Shown here: piece after piece, positions 21,567 through 32,709 of the stretch
How positions within the stretch are numbered: position 1 is the stretch's first letter
How the letters are laid out: each line of letters starts with the position of its first letter
Source: Choristoneura fumiferana
Taxonomy: Eukaryota; Arthropoda; Insecta; Lepidoptera; Tortricidae
Length of the DNA: 64,000 nt
Direction of reading: 5' to 3'
Assembly (NCBI RefSeq): GCF_025370935.1
Contig: NC_133490.1
Location: forward strand, 7,271,901-7,335,900
Notes under the pieces: generated by a model
What the model saw: only the letters and a program-made list of their open reading frames with translations
Databases searched by the model: none
What the model was told of the DNA's origin: nothing
Translations under genes and position numbers: made by a program

Positions 21567-21646
21567 TCGGTGCCTCAGCACGAGGCATCAGGAGTGATAG
21601 AAGCCCATCAGGTAGACGACTGTAGGTGGATGATGGCGGTTTCATT
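21567..21646 (+). repeat. Repeat fragment shared with 32597-32709
   Basis: GTCGGTGCCTCAGCACGAGG, CATCAGGAGTGATAGAAGCC and GGTAGACGACTGTAGGTGGA closely match one arm and loop of the inverted repeat at 32597. Family unknown. Confidence 0.5.
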
Positions 21647-21699
21647 TTTTTGTTAAAAAGTTTTTATTTCTTTATGTACCTGTTTTCTGTAGTATACCT

Positions 21700-21936
21700 C
21701 TATAGTCAACGGCCATTATGAAGTAAATCCTGACACATTGCAAAACTACTTATGAAGTTTCTGTATATTAACAATATGAACCATAGACAAAAATGCAATG
21801 CAAAAAATTACTTTTTGCGTGCGACAGAGTAGTAAGTATAGCATTTTTTTTTTCAATGGTTGACATTAACAATAATCAGGAACTTGAAAGTTGTGTAATG
21901 TGTCAGGATTGACTTCTTAGCGGCCGGACACTATAG
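21700..21936. mobile_element. Inverted-repeat MITE with CTATAGT ends
   Basis: The left arm has CTATAGTCAACGGCC and AATCCTGACACATTGCAAAA. The right arm, reverse-complemented, has CTATAGTGTCCGGCC and AATCCTGACACATTACACAA. Pairing extends about 80 bp. The ends are compatible with TA flanks as in Tc1/mariner elements, but the exact boundary is ambiguous. Confidence 0.65.
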
Positions 21937-21971
21937 TATTGTAAAAGTCTTTAATTAAAATTAAAAGACAT

Positions 21972-22098
21972 TAAGGGGCTGTTTCACCATCCATTGATTC
22001 ACCATGCCGTCTCCGTCTACTCGAACAAAACAAATAGAGACGGCATCACACCTAACCGCCAGTTAATACTAATCAATGGATGGTGAAACAGGCCCTAA
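21972..22098. mobile_element. PIF/Harbinger-type MITE with TAA target duplication
   Basis: The ends GGGGCTGTTTCACCATCC and its inverse (GGATGGTGAAACAGGCCC) are flanked by TAA at 21972-21974 and 22096-22098. A 3-bp TWA target and GGGSCTGTTT ends are hallmarks of PIF/Harbinger. The left arm is shorter than the right, so it carries a deletion. It has a close relative at 39372. Confidence 0.8.
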
Positions 22099-22828
22099 AT
22101 TAAGAAATAACAAGATAATAAAATGTACTGTGGACGAAACTGAATGACGTACCTTTGTGTTACTAATGCCATGTTGACATCCTATACAACCGCCAAAAAG
22201 TCATAGCGAAAATCATTATGAAAAGGTTCCACCCTGGGACGCTTTTCAGTTTCCTCGACTGTACAAAGGCGAACTTATTCCTCAGCATCTAATGAACCTG
22301 CGTGACATTTAGCCCGGTAAACCTCAATGATCGCAGAAACCTGATAGACGTTACCAAATAAACAATCGAAAGCGTGGAAAAAACTTAAAAGACGCTTTAT
22401 ATTCAACCGTAGCTCGCACTTCATTTTCCCAGTCTCCAAAGCTAAAAATGTAAGGTATAAATTAAGGCACAAAGACCTTTGAACATATTTTATGCAGCTT
22501 TAAAAAAACTACAATAGTCTTTACTCGGACAGTGAAATAAAAAGCCTTTTTAAAGGAAATTGCAATCACTGCTAACGAACATAGGGGGGAACGTTCATCT
22601 ATCATCATCAAATGTAATTAAGACCCTATGTTGGATGCTGAAGGTGTATTTTTAACGGGGTCGTTAGATACTAAAGGGCAAAGGTGTCTGATAATTTTGA
22701 TAATGGAAACGTTTGAAATTAGAACAGTTGTAATTTGGAAAAGGTCAAGGTTTAAGGAAGATTGCAGTTTTAACAGTACAATATGGAAGATAGAGATAAT
22801 AGTGGGTAATAATAAATAGAAGTAAATA

Positions 22829-23070
22829 ACTAGCCGCTATCCGCGACTCCTTCCGCGTAGAATTCGTTTATCGCTATCCCGCGGGAACTATGCAATTTTC
22901 CGGGATAAAAACTATCTTATCTTTATACTTATCTGTATACCATCTGTATATCACTACACTGTATATCACTACTTATCTGTATATCATTTAAATCGGTTCA
23001 ATGGTTTAGCCGTGATGAAGTAACAAGCAAACAAACAGACTTACAAACTTTCGCATTTATAATATTGGAG
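22829..23070 (+). repeat. D-family interspersed repeat
   Basis: CCGCGTAGAATTCGTTTATC, CCCGCGGGAACTATGCAATT, TTCCGGGATAAAAACTATC, AAATCGGTTCAATGGTTTAG and ACTTTCGCATTTATAATATT in order. A local expansion of CTGTATATCACTAC lies in the middle. Confidence 0.75.
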
Positions 23071-23075
23071 AGATA

Positions 23076-23432
23076 ATCACAAGGCACTTGACACCAATTT
23101 ACCTGATCTCAAAGTAAACAAAGCTTTGTGTTATGAAAGCAACTGATAAACATACTTTTTTCTTTTATATAAAACTGACCCGTAATTGACCCGGGCCCTA
23201 TCTCATCGAGTGCAGATGAAACCAAGTAGTAACAGCCTATTCACTCTAGCCGCTTAGAGCCCTAGATTGTATAAATAAATACATTATTTTAATTCATATT
23301 AAACATCCAAGACTCCCAAACAAACATTCGTTTTTTTATAAAATATCTCTCCCGACCTGCGATCGAACCCGAGACCTTAAGCTTCGTAGTCAGGAGCTCT
23401 AACCATTGGGCTATCCGGTCATCAAACAATCA
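23076..23432 (-). mobile_element. SINE-B, near complete with internal insertion
   Basis: The minus strand reads from the tRNA-like head GACCGGATAGCCCAATGGTT and GACTACGAAGCTTAAGGTCT with B box GGTTCGATCGCAGG. The tail with GTTTGGGAGTCTTGGATGTT follows, ending in TTGGTGTCAAGTGCCTTGTG. About 90 bp around 23170-23265 does not match the family and looks inserted. Confidence 0.75.
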
Positions 23433-23767
23433 AAATAGGTAGATAGAACTGAGAAAGATAGCGAAAGAATAAAATCTTATTTTACTCAGTTGGATACAGT
23501 TCGCTCTATTGTGCATGTACACGTCTTTTGACTTAGTACTAGTTAGTACCTAAAATAGAGATTTAGGCCGCCAATTTCCATCTGGCCATCCTGTTTCAAC
23601 TCCATTTTTAGGTATTCAGTATGCAAACAATTGCATGTCGCTTTTAGCTCATAGTGCAGTGCAGATGTCATATTTTGTGCAGTTTCTTTTATAGAGGAAT
23701 GAATGACCTGTTAAAAACTTACATAGTACGGGAAGTAGGTCTTCAGAATTTTGAATTGAATTCAATA

Positions 23768-23865
23768 AAGCTCCTAGCGGTTGCCCGCGACTTCCTTTGC
23801 GTAGAATTTGTTCATCACTCAATCAAATCACCCACTGCTGGGTCAAGGCCTCTTCATTTTCACGC
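23768..23865 (+). repeat. D-family 5' fragment abutting another repeat piece
   Basis: GCGGTTGCCCGCGACTTCCT and TTGCGTAGAATTTGTTCATC match the start of D. It then switches to CCCACTGCTGGGTCAAGGCC, which resembles a LINE 3' end on the other strand. Confidence 0.5.
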
Positions 23866-24289
23866 CATTTTTCCCGGTCCTAAATAATTAGATGATTTTC
23901 GTAACGGATGCTAGCTTTAGCAACTTTTTCTAAAGCACTTATCGTTGCAATCTCTCCATCCGGCTGGCCAACCTAGTTTTTTTTAAATGAAAACACATGT
24001 TCAATATGTACGCCTGTGCCTATTCTTTATATTCTGGGTTTTTTGTTCGCTTTGTTTCATCGCATTTGTATGACAATGGATCGACAATGCATTTTTATAG
24101 GTCAGGGCTTGGGCAGAAAATATTGTGGAATATGAGCGCTTGCATATTTGGAGTATTACGTAGATGACATTGTTATGTTTTTGAATGAATCGGTAGACTT
24201 TTTTTATATGATGAATTATGCAAGCATGGCCTGTGATCAATAAATTTCCATCTCCGTTCTTGTTAACTGATATTTTCATGTGTTTTTTT

Positions 24290-24590
24290 ATGTATAATAA
24301 AGAGTTTTACAATACAATATAATACTCAATATAATATTCAATATAATAGGGTGACTAATAAAAGTGACCAAGTGCGGGTAGTTCGTGATACGAGTGCCGG
24401 CACTATTAGTGATCAAGTGCGGGTAGTTCGAAGAACTCGCGCTGCTAGGCAGACATGACACCCCACACTTCAGTCTACCCGTGACCACGGCAACTGTAAC
24501 GTTGCCGAAACGTCGAGGTAAATATTACTTGTGTAATAATAGCGTGATAAGTCCCGTTTGTGGTTTTTTGACTATAATATAATACTCTTT
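24290..24590. mobile_element. Repeat element with CGTCGAGGTAAATATT end and internal hairpin
   Basis: It contains two copies of CAAGTGCGGGTAGTTCG (24370 and 24415 areas). A hairpin CGGCAA/TTGCCG sits immediately before AAACGTCGAGGTAAATATTA, and the flanks share TATAATACTC at both sides. I recognise the GTTGCCGAAACGTCGAGGTA motif as a common moth repeat. It may belong to a Penelope-like or LTR-type element, but I cannot decide. Confidence 0.4.
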
Positions 24591-25008
24591 ACAGAGTCTT
24601 TTGACAGAGTGGTCGTTATCGTAAAAGATCAGTAACGAGCCCTTATGAATTGCGTTCAAAAACACGCATAAACATGGCAAGTACTCTGTTGGGCTACAAT
24701 GGCACTGGGTGGAAATGTCTATCACATGCATTCAAAGAGGTGCGCTCACATAGCAACGACAAGGCAGACCGAGAAGATTGGTCGATATACTTCACATTGA
24801 GCTGAAAGGGTAGTTTTGGTTTTCTTTTTTTTTTTCAATGGCAGACTTATGCCCATGCAGCATTGACGCTGATACTACTGATTTTATGAATAATTGCTAT
24901 AGTTGTCATTTGGTTTCAAAGCAATCACTTGCTAGTCTTACAGTATCAAGTCAACTAATACCGTCATTCGTTTGCTAGTATCGTAAGTAGTTTGTCATAC
25001 ATTAAGGT

Positions 25009-25289
25009 GCAGGTGGTAGGACCTTGTGCAAGGTCCGCCCGGATTGCTACCACCATCTTGCTCGCTAATCCTGCCGTGAAGCAGCAGTGCTTGCACTGTT
25101 GTGTTTCGGTGTGGAGAGTAAGACAGCCGGTGAAATCACTGGCACTTGAGGTATCCCATCTTAGGCCTCTAGGTTGGCAACGCATCTGTAATACCCCTGG
25201 TGTTGCAGGTGCTTATGGGCGGTGGTGATCTCTTACCATCAGGAGACCCACTTGCTCGTTTGCCATCCACTCGAATAAAAAAAAAATAC
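25009..25289 (+). mobile_element. C-family A-tailed 3' end element
   Basis: A complete copy from GCAGGTGGTAGGACCTTGTG to CCATCCACTCGAAT and the A tail. It is very close to the copies at 39004 and 45396, with the 78-codon frame intact and an open frame on the opposite strand as well. Confidence 0.75.
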
Positions 25290-26008
25290 ATTAAGGGGTC
25301 CTGAAAACTAAAATAAATCGAGGATTATCACGAAAGGCCCTTATAAAAACTATGATAGAGTTCCAGCAGCTTATCTCCCCGCTGCTTATTATCCTATGCT
25401 GCCTTATTTGACAGGCTGTAAAGTAAAGACCCATAGTCCTAAGCTAAGTGAAGGGAATGCAAAAAACAAAAGCATGCTTTTCCTTTTCCTACCGTAATCA
25501 TTCTACCATCCAGCTCTAATAAATCTCAATTTATATAAACAAAAACCAGCCTTTGAATTGCGAGAAAAACTAGAAGCAGCAATTTCAAAGCTTTAGCTAT
25601 AAAGGGATACTAAAAAGACTAACTTTAAGGAGATATAATTTAAAAGATGACAGTCTACACGCTTCTGAGATTATAATTGAAAAAAAAAACTACCGATAAT
25701 CACCTGCCGTTTTAACATTTTGAAATAAACTCTAAAGTCTTTCGACGAAGGTTGGAATTTCTGGGATATTTATAAAAGTTATTGGATATAAAACTGTATG
25801 ATGTGCAAGACAATAGAATAGAGTCTCAACAGATAATGGCAGCGAGATTAAAGGGAGACAAAAGGCTTTGACGACATTTCTCGTATTAACTGCCCATTAT
25901 GGAGTTTAATTTGAAAAGGAATATATTCTTATTTGTTTATTTAATACCGTTTGTGGTGTGATGGCGGGCAGTCGTTTTAAATGGCCAAGATTATACATGA
26001 AGTGGCAC
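25290..26008. other. No recognised feature
   Basis: AT-rich, no identified repeat, no splice-flanked frame. Confidence 0.3.
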
Positions 26009-26158
26009 GTTAGGCCCTGTTCACATTATTCCAGTAAATCGTTCCAGTAGCATGACACTGCGGTGCTCGATCGATCTTGTGTAACTCGTTTGGATTGTGA
26101 CCCCGCAATGTATCGCTACTGGAACAGTTTTACTGCAATAATGTGAACAGGGCGTTAG
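26009..26158. mobile_element. 140-bp MITE with target-site duplication
   Basis: GCCCTGTTCACATTATTCCA at 26014 is inverted at the right end (CAATAATGTGAACAGGGC, ending 26153), with further pairing through GTTCCAGTAGC. The flanks read GTTAG on both sides (26009-26013 and 26154-26158). A reading with TTA on both sides and GGCCCTG/CGCCCTG ends is also possible and would suit PIF/Harbinger. Confidence 0.75.
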
Positions 26159-26159
26159 C

Positions 26160-26765
26160 GTTAATACATCGCCCACCTCTGCAGCCTAATTCCACATTGG
26201 TGAGCACAACTATCCTCTCTGAATGAGAAGTTTTGGGGTGTAGGTCCCAGGGTATCAGCGCGCATTGGTTTGGCACACACCATTGAACTGCTCTATCTCT
26301 ACCTTTATAGAATCGGAAACGGATCGAATGGTATGGTAGGGAATCTGATGACAAAATTATCTCTGGAGCGCTTACGAGATGCCTCGATGGTACCAAAAGT
26401 GAAATGTAATGCTGGATGATTATAAAAAATCAAGAAGTGGAGTTAGATTTAATACATCCCCACCTCTGCGCAGGTCTAAACCACACTGGTGAGGCACAAC
26501 TTTCCTTGTGAAATGAGGTTTTGGGCTTGGAACCCGGCTATCAGCGCTTATGGTTTTACAGACGCTGAATGCTTTATCCATCTATCTATACGATCGAACT
26601 TTATTCGAATCTATAATCAGAATTCGTAAACCGGCGTCCAGCCATTTCGATTTATTGGTGGCAAATTTGGAATGTGTGCCCCACATGAATATTTAAAACT
26701 CAAGAAGTGCGAGCCCAGATTTGAATCCACGATCCTCTGCTTGAGGGCCATAGGTCATTAAACTA
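26160..26765 (-). mobile_element. Cluster of degenerate SINE-A pieces
   Basis: Two tail-type pieces (GAGCACAACTATCCTCTCTG at about 26200; GAGGCACAACTTTCCTTGTG near 26490) and one head-type piece (TTTGAATCCACGATCCTCTG, GGCCATAGGTCATTAAACTA at about 26710-26760), all in the minus orientation. They are too diverged to give clean ends. Confidence 0.5.
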
Positions 26766-26829
26766 CAACATGAAATGAAATTCAGCATAAAAATTATGTT
26801 ATTTCGGCCTCAGCTTATTGAACAAAGTG

Positions 26830-26935
26830 CAAAATTCAAACTTCGTATCTTGCCGTCCCGCGGACGCTAATATTATTTAATCGAGAGTGAGAGGGACGAT
26901 ACGATACGAACTTCGATATTCGAATTTCATAGTAG
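26830..26935. repeat. Imperfect inverted repeat around a GC-rich core
   Basis: ACTTCGTATCTTGCCGTCCC at the left pairs imperfectly with GGGACGATACGATACGAACT at the right, enclosing GCGGACGCTAATATTATTTA. I believe this pattern recurs in moth genomes but have only one copy here. Confidence 0.4.
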
Positions 26936-27293
26936 CCCCCCAGAACGGTGCGTCCCGTTTCGTCCGACCATTTCGTGCATCGTGTTTATTGCTATTGCCC
27001 CACAGGGACGGGTCAGTTGCTGCTCGCTTTTTGTTTTTTAATGGCTTTCACACTTCTGCGGAATGCTGGAAGGATTTTTATCTAGTGAAACGGGGTTTAG
27101 ATACAGCGTTTTAGTTTTTAGTGCATCTATAGTCTGTTCAATATAGGAATGGACAGAAGGAAAATAGGTTCTTTATAATGCATGCTTTGGGAAGTCATTT
27201 AATTAATTGCATTTTTTTGTATACGGTCTAAACTTAATTATGTAATCAAAATATCGAAGACGTCAATATTACTTTCAATTATTCGTTAACTAA

Positions 27294-27512
27294 CTGTTGC
27301 CTGCGACTTCGTTCACGTAGAATCCGTTTATTGCTATGCCGCGGGAAGTATGCAATTTTCCGGGATAAAAACTATTTTGTGTCCTTCCCGGGACTTGCAC
27401 TATCTGTGTACCGAATTTCACTTAAATCGGTTTAGCGGTTAAGACGTGAAGTGGTAGTAACAAACAAACATACAGACTTACAAACTTTCGCAATTATAAT
27501 TAATATTAGCGA
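27294..27512 (+). repeat. D-family interspersed repeat
   Basis: AACTGTTGCCTGCGACTTCG, CCGCGGGAAGTATGCAATTT, TCCCGGGACTTGCACTATCT, AAATCGGTTTAGCGGTTAAG and ACTTTCGCAATTATAATTAA. This is one of the best-preserved D copies. Confidence 0.75.
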
Positions 27513-27514
27513 GA

Positions 27515-28964
27515 CTGACTTTGTTATTTTTCATACCATAATTTACAAACAATAAAAAAAACTTTTCCTATTTTTTTCAAAACAGAAACGTCGTCCTGTA
27601 AAATACCTAAAGAGGCAGAGGTAAAGAACATTCGGCAAGAAACGGAACGTTTATAATATTGTTAACTCAAGAAATATTCTCTACATTATTTATAGTTTTT
27701 AATCGCCAGTTTGGACCAAAATGTGATGACCTTTTCATATACGAATTGTTAACTTTTCACAACTAAAGCACTGCATCAAATTTGATGAAATTTGGAATTG
27801 AAAAAAGCTTGAGCTTCATAGCAGAAACTACGAGTAGAATACCGAGAATGAGATCGGATGAGTCCACTAAACACTTTTTTTTAAAATTATGTATAAATAT
27901 AAATCGAATTAATATTATGTAGCAAATTACGTATAAATTTGTGTTATTTTGTAAGTACATTACGTATTTATTAATCTACTTACAAAGTAAACAAAATTAC
28001 GAATTCATCTTATTACTTCTTTTAGTCATCATCATTAATTACGACTTCACAAAAAATGTTTAGAACCCTGTTTGCATGTCATAAGACAATAATGCCCATA
28101 GACGTTTATATCAACTTGAAAATTCGACTTTAGTGACATCTTCATTGGATAGGAACTTGTTTAAAAATTGATAGACCACTTATTTGGCTGATGGTACCAC
28201 GTCACTCCCAACTAACCCATGCGAAAACATTAATCGCTTCCATACGCCAATGGTGACTGTGGTGTTGGGGTACTTATCTATGGTGTGATAGTTGCGACAG
28301 ATAGCCAAGACCTCGTGCGGCTTAATTGTGCATTTAGTATACAAAAACTTTAAGGAAATTACGGACTTATCATTCTCATCGAATCATCATCTTCATATTG
28401 GCTTAGGACGACTTAGCCCTCCCCCATACGGATCTAAGACAATGTAATAAAGTAAAATTTCTTTTGTTTCTTTATTGGTTTACATCACGGCGGTTTGAAT
28501 TTATATTTTGGGCCTTGGAAAGTTAAACATTTTAGATTTCGCTAAGCAAACAATCTGCTAATAAAAACAAATCGTATCCCTAGGAACCAGTTATACCTGC
28601 TCTTCATTCTAAACCCGACCTGATTATCCAACAAGACGAATATTATCTGATCCTTTAATCGTCGCCGAAATTAAGTAATGAATCAAAACGTTAAGGTTTA
28701 ATTTATTCGCGTCATTTTACATTTTATCTAAAGCTTGTATTAAATTTAACACACAAGGGAAATTTAGCGCGACGTTAATTTTAACAAACAACTAACACTG
28801 TCTAATTGTTTTCTATGAAAGCTAATGCCAAGTTTTGTTATTAAATGGTTCAAGTACACTGACGAGCAAAGTAATTGAGCACTTTTTTCCATTTGTCACA
28901 TCAAAATGCAAAGCAAAATACATCAAAATATTCAAGGGTCTTGGCACCGGGGACCGAAGAGTTT
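27515..28964. other. No recognised feature
   Basis: Mostly AT-rich. A weak acceptor/donor pair around AAACGTCGTCCTGTAAAATA (27585-27620) would define a ~34-nt exon, which I do not accept without other support. Confidence 0.3.
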
Positions 28965-29045
28965 GCAGTTTCAGTTTAAATACTCTCCTCGTCGAACAGA
29001 GCAGCGCAAGCACTGCTGCTTGGCGGCAGGAACAATGGTATCATG
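28965..29045 (-). mobile_element. C-family fragment
   Basis: Reverse-complement match to the centre of C: GAACAGAGCAGCGCAAGCAC, TGCTGCTTGGCGGCAGGAAC. Both ends are missing. Confidence 0.45.
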
Positions 29046-29074
29046 CTGTAAACTAGTCCTTCCTTCTTTCTGTA

Positions 29075-29178
29075 AAAAAGTTTGCCTGGTAGAGATCGCT
29101 CTTAAACGCTCTTTAGGCCTATGTATCGCTTACTGGTGTACACTAAAGAGTCATCATTGTATTGTATTGTATTGTATC
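29075..29178 (+). mobile_element. F-family 3' end with ATTGT tail
   Basis: GCCTGGTAGAGATCGCTCTT, AAACGCTCTTTAGGCCTATG, ACTGGTGTACACTAAAGAGT, then (ATTGT)n at 29158-29177. This is the sense-strand counterpart of 8929-9042. The class (LINE or SINE) is not resolved. Confidence 0.55.
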
Positions 29179-29504
29179 ATTTTATTTTGCCAATTTTTTT
29201 TACAAGTGATTCGTTTCTCAACTGTTTCATTTGCCCAAATACATTTTATTTTGAAACTGTGAACTATTCAGGATTTATTTCAAGATCGTTTGTGTTGATT
29301 CATAGGGTTCCAAATCTACATAGGTTAGATTAGTTGTATAAAAACTCTGAGATATTTCAGAATATAATGCATTTAGCCAAATGAAACATTTATTAATTGA
29401 ACCAGTTGTAAAAAATGTTTTGGTTACACATTCGTGAACCACAAAACCTTGTGTGCAAATTCCAACTCGCACTTGACCAATACTTCCAATCACCATCTAA
29501 ATGA

Positions 29505-29560
29505 AGGACCTCCATAGTTGGACATACGCCTCCCCCATAGACCTCCAGTTGCTTTTTAAT
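29505..29560 (-). mobile_element. RTE-2 LINE 3' scrap
   Basis: CCATAGTTGGACATACGCCT, CCCCCATAGACCTCCAGTTG matches the RTE-2 3' end without its (GAT)n tail. Confidence 0.65.
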
Positions 29561-30821
29561 GTCCAGAATAATCATGTCACAACAATTGCTTAACCTGATC
29601 TATTCAAACTTGGGTCATAAAATAAAACCCTGTACAATCAATGCGACCCTCAGACCACATTTTATCGAACCGAAACGATCGGGCCGATACGGGAATGACC
29701 CTCGAGGGACTTCAGCGGAATGAGCCATCATCAGGACAGGGTTATGGGAAGTGAACCTAATCCTCAAAGCAATTAAGGCCGGTTTTGATTGGCTGCGGAT
29801 AATCCAATTATTTTTTTCTTATGCGTTTCGGAAGGTGGGTTTTGTATACGAGAAAACTGAATGATATCTGGATTTTATTTGTATTTGGTATATATTTGCA
29901 ACAAATGAAGCTCTAGATAAATAAAAACGAAAAAAAAGAGCATTAATTCTAGTGATTTTCGAAATTTCTCTCATCACATGTACGAGGTTGTTTTTAAACA
30001 GCGTTAAAAATGCGTTTTTTGCAAAAAAAAAAACGTTTTTTTATGCTTTGTGTCGTTTTTGTACTCAAGCAGCGGCTATGCTGGGCACAGTAGGTCTCTG
30101 AGTAAGCTTTAGCTGTAATTCACGTACTCCATTGTATTGCTATGACCATCTTAAACAATAAGCTTTCACCGCTAGACACGAACCTGCTATTGCAGTGTGA
30201 GAGAAAATAAAAACTAATTCAAAATATCAAAAAAGCCGAATAAACACCAATAGTTGCCATCTTGAATTTTATGTCATCTATTGGGCATCAACATGTCAAA
30301 CACTGGGACAACCCGTAATGGCACTTCAAAAACAAACCTCTTGACCTGACCACCCTTCTCGAAAGTCAAAGATTGGACATTAATCATTATTAATTAAGCA
30401 TTTATTTATTTACGCCGTGCATTAAAGTGCGGCAATTTGTTTTGTGCCGCGTCACAGCGCCTGCGAGTTCCCACGGAGTTATTATGATCCGGCTGTTTTG
30501 GGTCGAGTTCAGAGTAGACTGAAGAAGTGATGGCTAATCGATTGCTTATTGATCGTTATTTTCTTAAACTAAAAAAGAGTAGCAGTAGATCGGCAATTAA
30601 AAATAAAGAGTCAATTAAAAAAAAACTGCCTTAAAACAAAACTAAATAAAGACTAGTGGACTAGAATCTGTTAAGTAACTTAAGGCTCAATTTTTTTTCT
30701 CAGTACTACCTAATGGGTCTCGACTGTTGAACTTTAAGTTACTTTAGGGAGTCCAAGACTACTACACTTATTTTCTTCGTTTTAGTTTTTTAAGGCAGTC
30801 GGGTTTTTCATTTTTTTTTTT
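29561..30821. other. No recognised feature
   Basis: The region near 29640-29830 has balanced composition and may be single-copy. The rest is AT-rich. Confidence 0.3.
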
Positions 30822-31136
30822 ATTCTGAGACGTGGTACTTCACTATATGCCTTATAAATAGGCTCAGAGTTGCTCAGCGAGTTATGAAGAGAGCTATGCT
30901 TGGGGTGTTTTCTACAAGATCGAATCAGAAATGAGCAGATATGCAGAAGAACGAAGGTCACCGATATAGTTAAACGAATTAACTCGTTGAAGTGGCAATG
31001 GGCAGGCCAATATAGCACAGAGAACAGATGGCCGTTGGGGCTGAAACGTTTTCGAATGGAGACCGTGGGTCGAGAAGCGCAGCGTAGGACGTCCACCAAC
31101 GAGATGGATGGATAACCTGGCTAAATTGGATGATGA
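30822..31136 (+). mobile_element. RTE-2 LINE 3' fragment
   Basis: The + strand carries, with frameshifts, the same C-terminal motifs as 6428-6858: INRLRVAQRVMKRAMLGV, a QDRIRNEQICRRTKVTDIVK segment, INSLKWQWAGQYSTENRW, then GVGREAQRRTSTNEMDG-type sequence in shifted frames, ending near GGATGATGATGG. It is degenerate and inactive. Confidence 0.8.
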
Positions 31137-31403
31137 TGGTCACTTTACGTAAGAATGAAATTTCTAGGTTCATAGAATTAACCTTTTCGCCGCCACGTCA
31201 AATACAAAAGACATCATCCATACGCCAGGCTTCCATATTGCAATGCTTAAAATTGAACCTTAACACAATTGCACGAAAGTTACTTTTGCATTGAAGTAAT
31301 GGACGTATATATATATAGGTGTATATGGAGTCGTTGGCGTCGAAAAGGTTAAAATATACAACCTTTCAGACTATGGAAACCGTGGTGGGTATCGAAATCT
31401 AAA

Positions 31404-31450
31404 CCTCTACGGAACACTCAGAGCGCGAATCCGACTCACTCTAGCCGGGT
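31404..31450 (-). repeat. E-family 5' scrap
   Basis: The minus strand reads GGCTAGAGTGAGTCGGATTC then GCGCTCTGAGTGTTCCGTAG, the start of the E repeat. Confidence 0.5.
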
Positions 31451-31451
31451 T

Positions 31452-32596
31452 TTTTGAAGTCTCTGTTTAATATCACTACTCTACATCATAAAGGTAGAGC
31501 GTAGAACGCGTTGGTACGAATGTAATGGACTCTCGAAAGCGCCTAAACTTTACGCCTTTATAAGCTCTATTACAGCTTTCAAGAAAGCTCGCCCAAAGGT
31601 TAATTTGTGCCAACGAACTATGACTATTATAAAGCATTATAAGCTAGCTAGAATTCTTTAAAGAAACTAAAACTTGCCTTGTAATACCTAGAATGCTGTA
31701 TTATTGTGAAGCCCTTCACTTAGGTGTAACATTTTAGTGAAAGTGATACGCATTTTTCAGTACTGTTCAATTTACTGTTTAGGATATATTTATTTATTTT
31801 AAATAAAAACTTTTGTTGATGAATTGAATTTTTGTTGTCTGTATCTGAATTGTCATCCAACCTATGTATTTAAGTCATAATGTATGCTAAACTTACCACT
31901 AATCAAACCATTGGAAGTGGATCTAATTAGACTTGAAAGATTTGAACTTGACAAACATACAAACAAACATTGCAAGTTGAATAAAAACTTTAAAAAACGA
32001 TAAGGCTTGTCACATTGAAATTTAATGCTTAAAAATATTGTACATGTTTAATTGAATCTTATATCATTAGTACCCGCGATGGTTTTAATTACAGGAAAAA
32101 TGAACCAGTTTCGAGGTTTATTAAAGTTAGTTCAAATCTCTCAGTATGATATTTGATGGAAATTTACATTACAATCAAAACGCAAGTCCCCACGCAGTAC
32201 ACTTGATCAATGTAATGCTAATTGCACGATTTTGTTTGTTTGTTTGTGTTATACTCTTTATTTTACAAAAAGGAAATGCAAAAAGGTTGCAAAAAAATAT
32301 AGTGTTAAGTACAAAGTATTTCAAGGGTTACATTTTAAGTACTTTAACGCAATTGCTAAGCAATTTATGCTCCTCGTAATGCATTTGGTAAAACGGGTGG
32401 TGAAGCACCAGGACTCCTCAATAATGAACGTCTCTGCATCAGAAAAAGCAATCTTTCGTAAAAGGTGACGAGCAGTTGATATTAATCTATTGTAACTTAG
32501 ATTATTTACAATAAAAAGCGTAAAAAAAATATATAACAAAAAATTGAACCGACTACAAAAAACATGAAAATAATTTTGTACCAGTCTGATGTCGGT
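31452..32596. other. No recognised feature
   Basis: AT-rich. A TTTGTTTGTTTGTG run and ATACTCTTTATTTTAC at 32232-32275 faintly resemble an F-family 5' area. Confidence 0.3.
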
Positions 32597-32709
32597 CGGT
32601 GCCTCAGCACGAGCCAGCAGGAGTGATAGAAGCCCAACATAATAGTGCGTAGGTGAGGTAGATGACTATAATCGTAGGTCTACTCCTGCTGGCTCGTGCT
32701 GAGGCACCG
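32597..32709. repeat. Inverted repeat with 27-bp perfect arms
   Basis: CGGTGCCTCAGCACGAGCCA... at 32597-32623 is exactly inverted at 32683-32709. The 59-bp centre is related to the single-arm fragment at 21567. Perfect arms in otherwise diverged surroundings suggest a recent inverted duplication of this repeat. Confidence 0.8.

Noticed and set aside
24001..24279. 92-codon minus-strand open frame
   Set aside because: No domain I recognise, no splice context, and a length compatible with chance in an AT-rich 64-kb window.
26887..27114. 75-codon + strand frame in a GC-richer patch
   Set aside because: It overlaps an imperfect inverted repeat that looks like a common moth repeat; no start or splice support.
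27585..27620. Possible 34-nt exon with acceptor TTTTTTTCAAAACAG and donor GAG|GTAAAG
   Set aside because: Weak sites and no coding evidence; such pairs occur often by chance.
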